A stretch of DNA of 64,000 bases from Bin87 sp034423115 (GCA_034423115.1 DAOUJD010000083.1:1-64000); one strand, 5' to 3'. Counted from the stretch's first letter, positions 40,053-49,888 are shown. The notes: generated by a model from the sequence alone, not told the origin. Made by a program: numbers and translations.

Positions 40053-42356
40053 TTGACCAGCCCGACCACCAACTCCACCGATCGAGCCGATGGCAAGTCG
40101 CCGTTGTCCGGTCCGGATATCGTCCCTGAATTTGAAGCGGCCCTGACTCGCCTGTGCGCCGTGGCGCGTCAGGGTCAGCGCACGGACAGTCCGCTTTACA
40201 ATCCGTCCGAGGAATGGATCGTCGGCAAGATGCCGATCTTCCAGGATTTGCCGGCCGAGGTACAGTCGGAGTTGCTGGCGCAGGCGCACGAGTTGGAGGC
40301 CGAAGCGGTAGAGGCCAACGCAGCCGGCCGGGCGTCGAGCAAAGTGTGGCCGGAGACGGTGTTTCGTCTGGACAACGGCGGTTTGGCGTTTTTCAGCCAG
40401 TTGGGCGTGGTGCGACGACCCGACCTCACGCAGTATTTCGTGGAGGGGTTCACCCGCAATCGCGACGCGCTGGCGTTCTCCGAGGACAACCAGCGACTCT
40501 TCACCCAGGTATTCCACCAGGTATGCGACAAGATGGAGGCCAGTTTCGCCAGCGGCGAGGGCATCGTGCAGACCGACCGGCAGATTTGCGACGCGCCCGG
40601 CCGGTCTTTTCACGCGCGGCAGTTGCTGTTCGGCACGCGGTACATGCAGGCGCCGTACATGTGGCGGCGACTGACGTTTGAACTGCCGCGGGACCAGTGG
40701 CAGGAATCGCCGGATATCCTGGAGGTGTCGGTGCCGCACTGGATGGACGATCTGGGTTTGGACGACGGGCTCAAAAACCAGCTGCAGGATGCGGGCATAA
40801 CGCAGTTGGTGTTCAAAGCGCCGACGCGGGGGCTGTCGCTGCACTTCGGGTTCGACTACGTGGGCGAGCACAAGATGGGTCCGCTGTCCATCGCCATGCA
40901 CCAGGTGAAACAGAACAACGGGCTGGCGGTGCAGGCGGCCCTGAGCATGGCGCGGGCGTGGACGCTGGACGGCGATCTTACCAACACCGCGCTGGTAACT
41001 GTTGGGCCGTCGCTGCACGGCAAGAGCACGTTGACCATCATGGTGGAGCTGGCGAACAGCGAGTTGGCCGGCATCCTGAACCTGCCGCACGACCCCGAGG
41101 AAGGGGTTTACCCGATGAACGATGACATCGTGCTGCTGCAGCCGCTGGATGAGCCAATACCCAGCCGGCTACACGGCAGCAGCGCGCTGATCTCCCACGC
41201 CATCGACGGGACGGAGAACAATTTTTATGCGGTACCGTTTGGCCTGACTCGGGACGACGATCCCATCACCTACGACGTGCTGCGAGGCGCGCCCGGCGTG
41301 ACCACGGCGGACGAGACGCTGGAAAACGTTCCGGTCAAAGTCGAGAGCCAGGAGCCCAACTACCTGGAGAATCCGGTGCGCAACATGCGGATGATCCTAT
41401 CGCGGCGCGGGTTGCTGCAGCGAAAGGGAGCCCAGGGGCTGATCGGGAAAATCACCGACGGGCGGCTGTCCGATTCGGTGCATGTGCCCATGGAGAGCAC
41501 CAACCGGGTCTTCTGGCAGGAGGTGATGCGACAGAACACGGTGATACCGCCGCTGCGCCGCCTGAGCCTGGAGCAGTACATTCGCGTGCTGATGTACGGT
41601 GAGGCGGTGCAGATGGGCGCAGCCATCGGAGCGATTGGCCGGCCGTACGTGGAATATTTCTCCGACCCGTTCATCATCGGTCTGGAAGACGAAAATGCCA
41701 ACCTGCTGTACCACGTTCTGCAGCAGCTTTCTTGGGGCGGGATGCCGCAGCAGTACTACGCTTTCAACACCGGCGGCGTCGGGGCGGACAGCAACGAAGA
41801 GGCGTCGGGTTCCCGGTACCTCAATATCCCCCGCGAGTTGACCATGCTGCTACAGGAGGCACTGCTGCGGAACGCCGTCAAGTTCGAATACGACGGCGTG
41901 CTGCGGTCCGAGGTGGCGGTAGCGGTGATGGACGCCGGGGGCAACGAGGTGCTGGATCTGCGGGAGAAGTGGCTGCCCATCAACATCTACGGCGAGGATG
42001 ACTACGCCGGTCGGGTGCGGGAACTGATGCACCGGCGGTACTACGGCCGGGACCAGCAGGACAAGGCCGGTATCCTGCGGTACACCAAGGTGGTCAACAC
42101 CGTTCTGGATATAACGGACGTTCCGGCTCCGGCCGACGAGCGGGAACTGTCATGGCTGCTGTCGTTCTACTGGTCGCTGGATCAGGCATACGAAACGCTG
42201 GCGGAAACGGCTGCGCATCGAAGCCAAGGCATGCGACCGGTGGCGTACCAGCTAAACGAGTTGCAGCGCAAGTACCGCGACGGTTTGCAGGCGGGTTTGT
42301 CGGTTGATGTGGCGGGCCGGCAGCGTTTGGCCGAGTTGGGGCTGCGAGCAGAATAG
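40053..42356 (+). CDS. Divergent PEPCK-like P-loop protein
   Basis: The 767-residue protein has a P-loop TVGPSLHGKSTLTIMVE (about 315) followed by YPMNDDIVLLQPL (about 350) and, later, YLENPVRNMRMIL (about 440). Order and spacing recall the ATP-type phosphoenolpyruvate carboxykinase fold (kinase-1, kinase-2 and the ENTR segment), but key residues differ. At 767 residues it exceeds the usual 530-540, with unplaced N- and C-terminal parts. It starts at a TTG with GGAG 7 nt upstream. It could be an active enzyme or a kinase-like protein. Malate synthase lies downstream. Confidence 0.55.
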   Translation: MTSPTTNSTDRADGKSPLSGPDIVPEFEAALTRLCAVARQGQRTDSPLYNPSEEWIVGKMPIFQDLPAEVQSELLAQAHELEAEAVEANAAGRASSKVWPETVFRLDNGGLAFFSQLGVVRRPDLTQYFVEGFTRNRDALAFSEDNQRLFTQVFHQVCDKMEASFASGEGIVQTDRQICDAPGRSFHARQLLFGTRYMQAPYMWRRLTFELPRDQWQESPDILEVSVPHWMDDLGLDDGLKNQLQDAGITQLVFKAPTRGLSLHFGFDYVGEHKMGPLSIAMHQVKQNNGLAVQAALSMARAWTLDGDLTNTALVTVGPSLHGKSTLTIMVELANSELAGILNLPHDPEEGVYPMNDDIVLLQPLDEPIPSRLHGSSALISHAIDGTENNFYAVPFGLTRDDDPITYDVLRGAPGVTTADETLENVPVKVESQEPNYLENPVRNMRMILSRRGLLQRKGAQGLIGKITDGRLSDSVHVPMESTNRVFWQEVMRQNTVIPPLRRLSLEQYIRVLMYGEAVQMGAAIGAIGRPYVEYFSDPFIIGLEDENANLLYHVLQQLSWGGMPQQYYAFNTGGVGADSNEEASGSRYLNIPRELTMLLQEALLRNAVKFEYDGVLRSEVAVAVMDAGGNEVLDLREKWLPINIYGEDDYAGRVRELMHRRYYGRDQQDKAGILRYTKVVNTVLDITDVPAPADERELSWLLSFYWSLDQAYETLAETAAHRSQGMRPVAYQLNELQRKYRDGLQAGLSVDVAGRQRLAELGLRAE

Positions 42357-42365
42357 CGGGCGATC

Positions 42366-42785
42366 ATGGGCCAGCTTGAACTGATGATTGCGTTGGTGGG
42401 GTTCGTTGGCACGAACGCCGTGGTTATGGCGGGCATCGTTGGGGCTGTGCTGTATCTTCGGGCCGACGCCAGAGCCAACCGCCAGGAATGGAGAGCCGAG
42501 TCGGAAGCCAACCGTCAGGAATGGAAAGCCGAGTTGGCCGAGTTTAGGACCTCGGTTACCGATGCCATCAACCAACTGAGTCAGCGTGTCGGTGCACTCG
42601 AAACCAGGGTCGCCGCGCTCGACACAAGAGTTGAAGCTTCGGAGGAGAAACTCTCCGCGCAGGCCGAACGCAACCACCGGGAGTTGCTCATCAGGCTTGC
42701 TTTTCACCATCATGGCGACGGTCGCTATCCGGTAGCGCCGGCGTCAGACCCTGATCCGGTAGATCCTACTGACAGCGATCGATAA
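42366..42785 (+). CDS. Small membrane-anchored coiled-coil protein
   Basis: The 139-residue protein has one N-terminal helix (about 8-30), then a charged coiled coil including short repeats (ANRQEWRAESEANRQEW) and heptads (VGALETRVAALDTRVEA), and a polar tail. It follows the PEPCK-like gene by 9 bp. Same plan as the larger protein encoded at 36384. Confidence 0.7.
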   Translation: MGQLELMIALVGFVGTNAVVMAGIVGAVLYLRADARANRQEWRAESEANRQEWKAELAEFRTSVTDAINQLSQRVGALETRVAALDTRVEASEEKLSAQAERNHRELLIRLAFHHHGDGRYPVAPASDPDPVDPTDSDR

Positions 42786-42815
42786 CCAGCATTCATCCAA
42801 TCAGGACAAGTGAGA

Positions 42816-44393
42816 ATGGCAGACAGCAACGTTCAGATCCTCGGCCCCGTGCCGGCACACTACGCAGAAGTTGTTACGGACGACGCCCTCGGGTTCGTCG
42901 CCGAGTTGCACCGCAATTTCGAGACCACTCGCCGGCGGTTGATGGACGCCCGCAAGCGTCGGCAGGCGGAGATTGACGCGGGAGCATCGCCGGACTTTCT
43001 GACGGAAACCCGGAGCGTGCGTGAGGGAGACTGGCGGGTGCGGCCGGCGCCGTCTGATCTGATCAACCGCCGTGTGGAGATCACGGGGCCGTCGTCGAAC
43101 CGGCGGATGGTGATCAACGCGCTGAACTGCGGGGCGCAGGTCTACATGACCGACTTTGAGGACGCCCACTCGCCGGCATGGCTCCCGACGCTGGACGGGC
43201 AGTTGAACGTTCGGGACGCGTACCGACGCACCATCAGCGACGAGACAGCCGATGGACGCCAATATCAATTGAACGACGAGACGGCCACGCTATGTGTGCG
43301 CCCGCGGGGTCTGCACCTGATGGAGCGGCACGTGCTGGTGGATGGCGAAGCCGTGGCCGGGAGTTTTTTCGATTTCGGGCTGACCATCTATCACAATCGG
43401 GTTGCGCAGCAGAGCCACGGAACCGGGCCGTACTACTATCTGCCAAAACTCCAATCGTATCTTGAGGCGCGGCTGTGGAATGACGTGTTCAAATACGCGG
43501 AAGAGCGACTGGACATTCCGCAGGGCAGCATCAGCCCGACGGTGCTGATCGAGCACATCCTGGCGGCTTTTGAGATGGAAGAAATTCTTTACGAATTTCG
43601 GGAACGGCCAGCAGGTCTGAACCTGGGGCGTTGGGACTATATCTTCAGCGTGATCAAGGTGTTCAACAACCGTCGGGATATGGTTTTCCCCGACCGGGCG
43701 CAGGTTACGATGGCGACCCATTTCCTGACGTCCGCCGCGCACCTGCTGGTGAACACGTGCCATCGACGGGGAGCCCACGCGCTGGGGGGCATGTCCGCTT
43801 TCATCCCCCGCCGCGACGACGAAGCAGCGAATGAGGCAGCGTTCGCCCAGGTGCGTTCCGACAAGCAGCGGGAGGCCGACCAGGGCTTTGATGGAGCGTG
43901 GGTGGCCCACCCTGGCCTGGTGCCGCCGGTGCTGGATGTTTTCCAGTCGGCGTTCTCCACTGAGAACCAATTGTCTGTCATTCCGGAGGTTCGGATCGCG
44001 CCGGACGACCTGCTGGCGGTGCCGGAGGGACAGATCACCGAGGCGGGGCTGCGCAATAACATCAGCGTGGCGTTGCAGTACGTCGACGCGTGGACGCGTG
44101 GCAACGGCGCCGTGGCGATATACGGCTTGATGGAAGACGCCGCTACCGCCGAGATCTCACGCTCGCAGCTATGGCAGTGGCTGCGCCATGGCGCATCGCT
44201 GGACGACGGCCGACCCGTAACCGCCGAGCTTTACCGGCAGGTACGTGCGGAGGAAGCCGCGGCTTTGGTGGGCCAGCGGGGTCAGGAAAACGCCGGCTCG
44301 CTGGACAAAGCGGTGGAGCTGCTGGATGAGATCGTGTTGTCCGAGGATTTCGTCGAATTCCTCACGCTGCCCGGCTACCGTTATCTGGACTGA
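42816..44393 (+). CDS. aceB: Malate synthase A
   Basis: The 525-residue enzyme condenses glyoxylate with acetyl-CoA to malate. Evidence: FEDAHSPAWLP (about 114), RPRGLHLMERHVLVDG (about 165), the substrate-binding SFFDFGLTIYHN, LEARLWNDVFKYAEE and the signature GLNLGRWDYIFS (about 268) with HRRGAHALGGM. The length is standard for the A form. AGGAC precedes the ATG at 42816. No isocitrate lyase gene is seen in the window, so glyoxylate may come from another source or the lyase lies elsewhere. Confidence 0.94.
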   Translation: MADSNVQILGPVPAHYAEVVTDDALGFVAELHRNFETTRRRLMDARKRRQAEIDAGASPDFLTETRSVREGDWRVRPAPSDLINRRVEITGPSSNRRMVINALNCGAQVYMTDFEDAHSPAWLPTLDGQLNVRDAYRRTISDETADGRQYQLNDETATLCVRPRGLHLMERHVLVDGEAVAGSFFDFGLTIYHNRVAQQSHGTGPYYYLPKLQSYLEARLWNDVFKYAEERLDIPQGSISPTVLIEHILAAFEMEEILYEFRERPAGLNLGRWDYIFSVIKVFNNRRDMVFPDRAQVTMATHFLTSAAHLLVNTCHRRGAHALGGMSAFIPRRDDEAANEAAFAQVRSDKQREADQGFDGAWVAHPGLVPPVLDVFQSAFSTENQLSVIPEVRIAPDDLLAVPEGQITEAGLRNNISVALQYVDAWTRGNGAVAIYGLMEDAATAEISRSQLWQWLRHGASLDDGRPVTAELYRQVRAEEAAALVGQRGQENAGSLDKAVELLDEIVLSEDFVEFLTLPGYRYLD

Positions 44394-44411
44394 CGCAGAG
44401 GTCTGATCTCC

Positions 44412-45128
44412 ATGGCAACGACAGCCGTCACCGAGCAGGTGGCTGCCACCATCAGCGACGCGAGTGGCGAACTGACCCATCCGGTGTCGGTGAACATCAA
44501 GCCCATCCTGGACTCCGTGGCCGGCAAGTTGACGGACGAGGAGATTGACCAGTGGTTCGTGGACCTCGAAAAGGCCAACGAGGAAAATGGCCTCCACCTG
44601 GAGATGACCTGCGACGGGGAGTTGATAATCAGTCCCATGGTGAACCGCGATGGGTCGAAAGCAGAGGTCGAATTGGGTGTGGACTTGGGCCTTTGGACAA
44701 GGGATTATGGTGGTGAATGCCATGGAGCGAACGCCAATATGCGTCTGCCGGACGGCTCCCGGATACGCCCGGACGCTTTGTGGTTGTCTCCTGAGCAGGT
44801 GGCCTCCTTGCCTCCAGTTTCCGAAGGAGGGGCAATAACCGTTTGTCCTACGTTTGTGACCGAAATCGTGTCGTGGACGAACACGCTGCCGCCTTTGCAG
44901 CGCAAGATGGAGCGTTACATCGCCAACGGGGCGCAGTTGGGTTGGCTGATTGATCCTTACCGACGGCAGGTGCACGTTTACCGGCCCGGGGTTGATGTGG
45001 AGATACTGGATGATCCTGAAACGGTGAGCGGTGATCCGGTGATGCCGGGGTTTGTGTTCGGGGTGCGTGAGCGGATATTCGCGTTGCACGCAGATGCTGA
45101 GGTGCGTAGCGATGACGACGACCCTTAG
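44412..45128 (+). CDS. Uma2 family putative nuclease, tandem copy 1
   Basis: The 238-residue protein has DGELIISPMVN (about 74), RLPDGSRIRPDALWLSPEQ (about 113) and FVTEIVS then LQRKMERYIANGAQLGWLIDP (about 150-185), the PD-(D/E)XK layout. The N-terminal segment HPVSVNIKPILDSVAGKLTD is shared with the next two genes. Relative to copy 2 it has changed residues around 85-100. Its 3' end overlaps copy 2 by 17 bp. Confidence 0.88.
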   Translation: MATTAVTEQVAATISDASGELTHPVSVNIKPILDSVAGKLTDEEIDQWFVDLEKANEENGLHLEMTCDGELIISPMVNRDGSKAEVELGVDLGLWTRDYGGECHGANANMRLPDGSRIRPDALWLSPEQVASLPPVSEGGAITVCPTFVTEIVSWTNTLPPLQRKMERYIANGAQLGWLIDPYRRQVHVYRPGVDVEILDDPETVSGDPVMPGFVFGVRERIFALHADAEVRSDDDDP

Positions 45129-45807
45129 CCAGCGATCAGCGCGTCGCGCGGATGATGCCGAGGTTGAACTGACCCATCCGGTGTCGGTGAACATCAAGCC
45201 CATCCTGGACTCCGTGGCCGGCAAGTTGACGGACGAGGAGATCGACCAGTGGTTCGTGGACCTCGAAAAGGCCAACGAGGAGCACGGCTTGCACCTGGAG
45301 ATGACCTGCGACGGGGAGTTGATAATCAGTCCGATGGTGAATCGCGATGGCGGGATGGCTGAGGGCCAGTTTTTTGTTCGGTTGTTCGTTTGGGCCGAGG
45401 CGCACGCAGGAGAAGCATACGGTCCCAACGCGAATATGCGTCTGCCGGACGGCTCTCGGATACGCCCTGATGCTTTGTGGTTGTCCCCTGAGCAGGTGGC
45501 CTCCTTGCCTCCGGTCTCCGAAGGAGGGGCTATCACCGTATGTCCCGCGTTTGTGGCCGAGATCGTCTCGAGTACTGATACTCTACCGCCGTTGCAGCGC
45601 AAGATGGAGCGTTACATCGCCAATGGGGCGCAGTTGGGTTGGCTGATTGATCCTTACCGACGGCAGGTGCACGTGTACGGGCCCGGAGTGGATGTGGATA
45701 TCTTGGAAGACCCGGAAACGATGAGCGGTGATCCGGTGATGCCGGGGTTCGTGTTCGCGGTGCGCGAGCGGATATTCGCGTTGCACGCAGATGCTGAAGG
45801 TGCGTAG
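45112..45807 (+). CDS. Uma2 family putative nuclease, tandem copy 2
   Basis: The 231-residue paralogue is nearly identical to copies 1 and 3 outside residues about 80-105. It starts ATG ACG ACG at 45112; upstream in-frame ATG codons lack support. Catalytic Asp and Glu positions are kept (RPDALW, VAEIVSS). The units repeat at about 700 bp. Confidence 0.88.
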   Translation: MTTTLSQRSARRADDAEVELTHPVSVNIKPILDSVAGKLTDEEIDQWFVDLEKANEEHGLHLEMTCDGELIISPMVNRDGGMAEGQFFVRLFVWAEAHAGEAYGPNANMRLPDGSRIRPDALWLSPEQVASLPPVSEGGAITVCPAFVAEIVSSTDTLPPLQRKMERYIANGAQLGWLIDPYRRQVHVYGPGVDVDILEDPETMSGDPVMPGFVFAVRERIFALHADAEGA

Positions 45808-45809
45808 CG

Positions 45810-46505
45810 ATGGCGACGACGGCCCTTAGCCAGCGATCAGCGCGTCGCGCGGATGATGCCGAGGTTGAACTGACGCACCCCGTGTCGGTGAACATCAAAC
45901 CCATCCTGGACTCCGTGGCCGGCAAGATGACGGACGAGGAGATCGACCAGTGGTTTGTCGACCTCGAAAAGGCCAACGAGGAAAACGGCCTACACCTGGA
46001 GATGACCTGCGATGGGGAGTTGATAATCAGTCCGATGGTGAACCGAAGCGGCGGACGAGCCGAATTCAGACTGGCAGTCGCGCTGGGCAACTGGGAAGAA
46101 TCGAATGGCGGAGAAGCATACGGGCCCAACGCGAATACCCGCTTGCCGGATGGATCTCGCATACGTCCGGATGCATTGTGGTTGTCGCCGGAACAGATGG
46201 CCGGGCTACCCCCCGCTGGAGAAAATAGGGCCATCACAGTGTGTCCTGCGTTCGTGGCTGAGATCGTTTCCGGCACTGATACGTTGCCGCCGTTGCAGCG
46301 CAAGATGGAGCGTTACATGGTCAACGGGGCGCAGTTGGGGTGGCTGATCGATCCTTACCGACGGCAGGTGCACGTGTACCGGCCTGGCGCGGATGTGGAA
46401 GTGCTGGAAGACCCGGAAGCGGTGAGCGGAGATCCGGTGATGCCAGGGTTCGTGTTCGAGGTCAGACAACGTATATTCGCTCTACACGAAGCCCCCGCGA
46501 CGTAG
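45810..46505 (+). CDS. Uma2 family putative nuclease, tandem copy 3
   Basis: The 231-residue third copy starts 2 bp after copy 2 ends. It carries DGELIISPMVN, RLPDGSRIRPDALW and FVAEIVSGTDTL motifs. It differs from the others mainly in residues about 80-105 (GRAEFRLAVALGNWEESNG) and near the end. All three are probably co-transcribed. Confidence 0.88.
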   Translation: MATTALSQRSARRADDAEVELTHPVSVNIKPILDSVAGKMTDEEIDQWFVDLEKANEENGLHLEMTCDGELIISPMVNRSGGRAEFRLAVALGNWEESNGGEAYGPNANTRLPDGSRIRPDALWLSPEQMAGLPPAGENRAITVCPAFVAEIVSGTDTLPPLQRKMERYMVNGAQLGWLIDPYRRQVHVYRPGADVEVLEDPEAVSGDPVMPGFVFEVRQRIFALHEAPAT

Positions 46506-46536
46506 TGTCCGCGCTGCGGACCTTCGGTGCGCCGTT

Positions 46537-47421
46537 ATGAAGATTCACCTGGTTGACGGCACCTACGAGCTCTTTCGCGCCCACTATTCGCCGCGGCCCG
46601 GTCGCACCGGGCCCGACGGCAGGGATGTCAAAGCCACGCATGGGCTGGCGCAATCCCTCATTGCGCTGCTGAACCAACCGGACGTTACCCATGTAGCGGT
46701 GGCCTTTGATTCCGTGATTCGTTCCTTCCGCAACGAGATGTTCGACGGATACAAGACTGGAGACGGGACGGAACCCGACCTGTTGGCGCAGTTCCCGTTG
46801 GCGGAGCAAATGACTGCCGCGCTGGGGTTAACGGTTTGGCCGATGGAGGAGTTTGAGGCGGACGACGCCCTGGCCACGGCGGCAATCCGGTTCGCAGATT
46901 TTGGGGAAGTGGAGCAGGTATTGATGTGCTCCCCCGACAAGGATTTGGCGCAGGTGGTGTCAGGGCAACGGCTGGTCGCGCTGGACCGGCGCAAGGGAGA
47001 AGTGATGGACGAGGCTGGCGTCGTCGAGAAATTCGGCGTTCCGCCGGGGGCGATTCCCGACTACCTTGCCCTGGTGGGCGACTCGGCGGATGGAATTCCT
47101 GGAATCCCCCGATGGGGAGCGCGTACCACCGCGACGGTTCTCACTCGGTATGGGAGCATTGACGCCGTCCCGTTGGATGCCAGCAAATGGGCCGTCAACG
47201 TCAGAGGCGCGGCTGGATTGGTCGCAGGGCTGGCGGAGCGAATGGATGATGCCCTGCTCTATCGCGAACTCGCGACGCTGAGGCTGGACGTGCCTCTACC
47301 CGAAACGGAGCCTGAGCAACTGCGTTGGCTCGGTGTCCGGCAACCGGATTTCGCGGAATTCTGCGAGCCGCTGGGGCTGGAATCCCTGCTCAATCGGCTG
47401 CCGGAGCCAAGTTCGGATTAG
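46537..47421 (+). CDS. Stand-alone 5'-3' exonuclease (FEN/Pol I N-domain type)
   Basis: The 294-residue protein resembles the N-terminal exonuclease of DNA polymerase I without the polymerase. HLVDGTYELFRAHY opens it; acidic clusters FEADDALATAA (about 107), CSPDKDLAQVV (about 130) and LVGDSADGIPGIP (about 180) match metal-binding sites. It should cut 5' flaps and RNA primers. The 3' end overlaps the convergent TTC38-like gene by 4 bp. Confidence 0.88.
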   Translation: MKIHLVDGTYELFRAHYSPRPGRTGPDGRDVKATHGLAQSLIALLNQPDVTHVAVAFDSVIRSFRNEMFDGYKTGDGTEPDLLAQFPLAEQMTAALGLTVWPMEEFEADDALATAAIRFADFGEVEQVLMCSPDKDLAQVVSGQRLVALDRRKGEVMDEAGVVEKFGVPPGAIPDYLALVGDSADGIPGIPRWGARTTATVLTRYGSIDAVPLDASKWAVNVRGAAGLVAGLAERMDDALLYRELATLRLDVPLPETEPEQLRWLGVRQPDFAEFCEPLGLESLLNRLPEPSSD

Positions 47422-48863
47422 CCGCAGTCCAGGCTGGTGGCGAGGCGCTGCAACTCGGCCGCGCTTTCGTCGGCGGTTGGAGCCCAAGCCGCCCGGGCGC
47501 GAACCAGCAATTCGCGCGAGGCGTCGGCGTTGCCCTGTACGGCTTCGGCCTCCAGTCGCCCGTACCAATAGGTGTCGCGGACCGAGGAACGGCGAGACAG
47601 ACGCTCGTCCAGCATGGATTTGGCCTCGTCGTAGCGCCCGGCGCGGATGTAGGTCTCCAGCAGGGTGTCCTCAAAAACCTCGCGTTGGGCGTGGCTGCCA
47701 CCGATGCGGGCGAGCACGGGGTAGGTTGGGCCCATGAGGTCGGCGGCCTGGTCATAGTCTCCGGCGACGAACGCCGCCGCGCCCAAGGCGATGGGCAGGG
47801 TCATTTCGCGGGACAGGTCGTCGCCCTTCTCGCCCTGCGACGTGAGGCGATCGACCAGTCGCTGAGTGGCGTCGGCGTCGCCTGCGCCGGCAAAAGCCAG
47901 GGCGGCGTGGCAGTCGCGGAAGGCTGCACCGGGTCCGTCGGCGGCCGGCAAGGCCATGTCGCGAACCTCATCCCACGGCTTGCCGGGCGCTTCACCCGAG
48001 TAAATCTGCAACCGCCACATCAGCGACGCCGCGTCCTGGAGGTTGGACAGGTTCCGTGCCTGCACTCCGGGCCGGATGTGCGTTTCGTACAGGTCGAGGG
48101 CCTGTTGGTATTTGCCTTGCGCCAGTTCAAAGAGGGCCAGGTGCCAGGAGAGGTGGGTGTTGTAGGAGGCGCGCCGGTCGAAACCGTCCAACCAGTTTGC
48201 CAACCACTCACCGCCGTTGGCGGCGTCGCCCTGCTCGAAATAGGAATGGGTAACGGAATGGCTGGCAACGGCGTTCTGGGGGTTGCCGTCCAGGGAGCGG
48301 AGCGCCAGGTCCATGGCCTTTTCGGGCTGGTTGGTCTCATGGTGTGCGAAGGCATACTGACCGAGGAATGCCCAGTCGTCGCCGTTGTGTGGGGCTACCT
48401 TGGACATCAACGCCATGAGGTGGTTGGGGAAGTCGGGCACGCCGGCCCCGAAGCAGCCCAGCATATAGAGGCGTTGGGCCACGCGCATGGCCAGCGTGTC
48501 GGTGGGGAATTCGGCCAGATGCTCATGGATGAGCTTGATGGCCTCGGTTCCCTTGCCGTGGGTGAAGCAGTGCACGATCTGCGCCAATTGCCGCTCATGC
48601 TGGGAGATGCCGTCGGAGAGTTCCACCGCACGTTCGGCGGCGGCCCGGGCGGCTGGAACGTTCATCTGTAGGTGCAGGACGTAGGCCAGCACGACGTTTG
48701 CCATGGCGAAACCGTCGTCCGCGTCTATTGCGGCCCGAATCTTCTCCTCAGGCCCGTAGTTTTGCGACAGTACCAGGTCAAGACCTTCCTGATACAGGTC
48801 GGCGGCGGCGGGCGACGCGGTGGTGACGGTGAGACCGTTGCGAGTCTTTACCATGGCGCACAT
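47418..48863 (-). CDS. TTC38-like tetratricopeptide repeat protein
   Basis: The 481-residue protein is all-helical, with helix pairs such as HERQLAQIVHCFTHGKGTEAI and TDTLAMRVAQRLYMLGC, the pattern of TTC38. The region HHETNQPEKAMDLALRSLDG and SHSVTHSYFEQGDAANGGEWL is highly conserved in that family. The start was set at 48863 because GGAG lies 9 nt before it; 48908 is also possible. Function in bacteria is unknown. Confidence 0.82.
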   Translation of the reverse strand: MCAMVKTRNGLTVTTASPAAADLYQEGLDLVLSQNYGPEEKIRAAIDADDGFAMANVVLAYVLHLQMNVPAARAAAERAVELSDGISQHERQLAQIVHCFTHGKGTEAIKLIHEHLAEFPTDTLAMRVAQRLYMLGCFGAGVPDFPNHLMALMSKVAPHNGDDWAFLGQYAFAHHETNQPEKAMDLALRSLDGNPQNAVASHSVTHSYFEQGDAANGGEWLANWLDGFDRRASYNTHLSWHLALFELAQGKYQQALDLYETHIRPGVQARNLSNLQDAASLMWRLQIYSGEAPGKPWDEVRDMALPAADGPGAAFRDCHAALAFAGAGDADATQRLVDRLTSQGEKGDDLSREMTLPIALGAAAFVAGDYDQAADLMGPTYPVLARIGGSHAQREVFEDTLLETYIRAGRYDEAKSMLDERLSRRSSVRDTYWYGRLEAEAVQGNADASRELLVRARAAWAPTADESAAELQRLATSLDCG

Positions 48864-48964
48864 CGGGGTCATCTCCAGAAGCTGAATTGGTGACGCCAAG
48901 GTTACCATAGGCGTTGATAAGTGTCATCAATTCGGATGATAACGTCGGCTGAACGGGGCGCAGG

Positions 48965-48992
48965 TTGTGGCAGGGAAGTTTGACGCTATAAT
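48965..48992 (+). promoter_or_regulatory. Promoter for etfBA
   Basis: TTGTGG (48965-48970), a 16-bp spacer and TATAAT (48987-48992) lie about 58 bp upstream of the etfB ATG. The -10 is perfect; the -35 is moderate. Confidence 0.55.
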
Positions 48993-49050
48993 AGGATAGT
49001 GATTACTTTCACATATTCCATTTTCGCCTTGAGCCGGGGGTAATTTTCCG

Positions 49051-49851
49051 ATGCCCGTGAACATTTGCGTGCTGGCAAAGCAGGTGGTTGACCCTGAAAT
49101 GCCGGCCGCCGCCTTTCGTATCGACCCGGACGCCCACCAGGTCGTCCCGCCGCCCAATATCCCGCCCGTTGTTAACGGCTTCGACGAAAACGCAGTCGAA
49201 GCCGCTTTGCAGATTAAGGATGAACAGGGCGCTAACATCACCGTCATATCCTCCGGCACGACGTTCGCCCTGGACGTCATGAAGAAACCCCTCTCAATGG
49301 GGGCGGACGAACTGGTGCTGCTCCAGGACGATGCCTTCTCAAACTCGGTGGATTCGTTCTTCACCGTGCAGTTGCTGACATCCGCCATCAACAAGCTGGG
49401 CGGATTTGATCTGATCATCTGCGGACGACAGGCCTCCGACTGGGATAACGCACAGGTGCCGCTGGGCGTCGCCGAAACCTTGGGCATGGCGTGTATCACG
49501 CTGGGCAAGAAGGTGGACGTGAAGTACGACAAAGTGGTTGTCGAGCGTCTTGCCCCGGACGGATTCGAAGTCGTGGAGGCTGATTTGCCCGCGCTGGTGA
49601 CGGTCAGCAACGAACTGGGCCAGCCTCGGTATCCCACGTTGCGGGGAATCATGGCAGCCACGCGCAAGCGGCCCACGGTATGGACCACGGGGGATCTGGA
49701 CCTGGACGACAGCCAGTTGGAACCGCGCGTTACGCTGCATGATCTTTTCGTGCCAGTACGCGAACAGGACTGCGAGATCATAGAGGGCGACGATGACGCC
49801 GACGCCGCGCGCAAGCTTGCCCTGAAACTGCGCGAGGACCGCATCATCTGA
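49051..49851 (+). CDS. etfB: Electron transfer flavoprotein beta subunit
   Basis: The 266-residue protein has CVLAKQVVDP at the N-terminus, NGFDENAVEAALQIKDEQGA at about 47, SMGADELVLLQDD at about 86, CGRQASDWDNAQVPLGVAE at about 130 and LPALVTVSNELGQPRYPTLRGIMAATRK at about 183. It binds AMP and, with EtfA, carries electrons from acyl-CoA dehydrogenases to the quinone pool. It lies 37 bp before etfA. Confidence 0.95.
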   Translation: MPVNICVLAKQVVDPEMPAAAFRIDPDAHQVVPPPNIPPVVNGFDENAVEAALQIKDEQGANITVISSGTTFALDVMKKPLSMGADELVLLQDDAFSNSVDSFFTVQLLTSAINKLGGFDLIICGRQASDWDNAQVPLGVAETLGMACITLGKKVDVKYDKVVVERLAPDGFEVVEADLPALVTVSNELGQPRYPTLRGIMAATRKRPTVWTTGDLDLDDSQLEPRVTLHDLFVPVREQDCEIIEGDDDADAARKLALKLREDRII

Positions 49852-49888
49852 CAACCGCCCGACACCATACAACGGAGACTGCACGACA

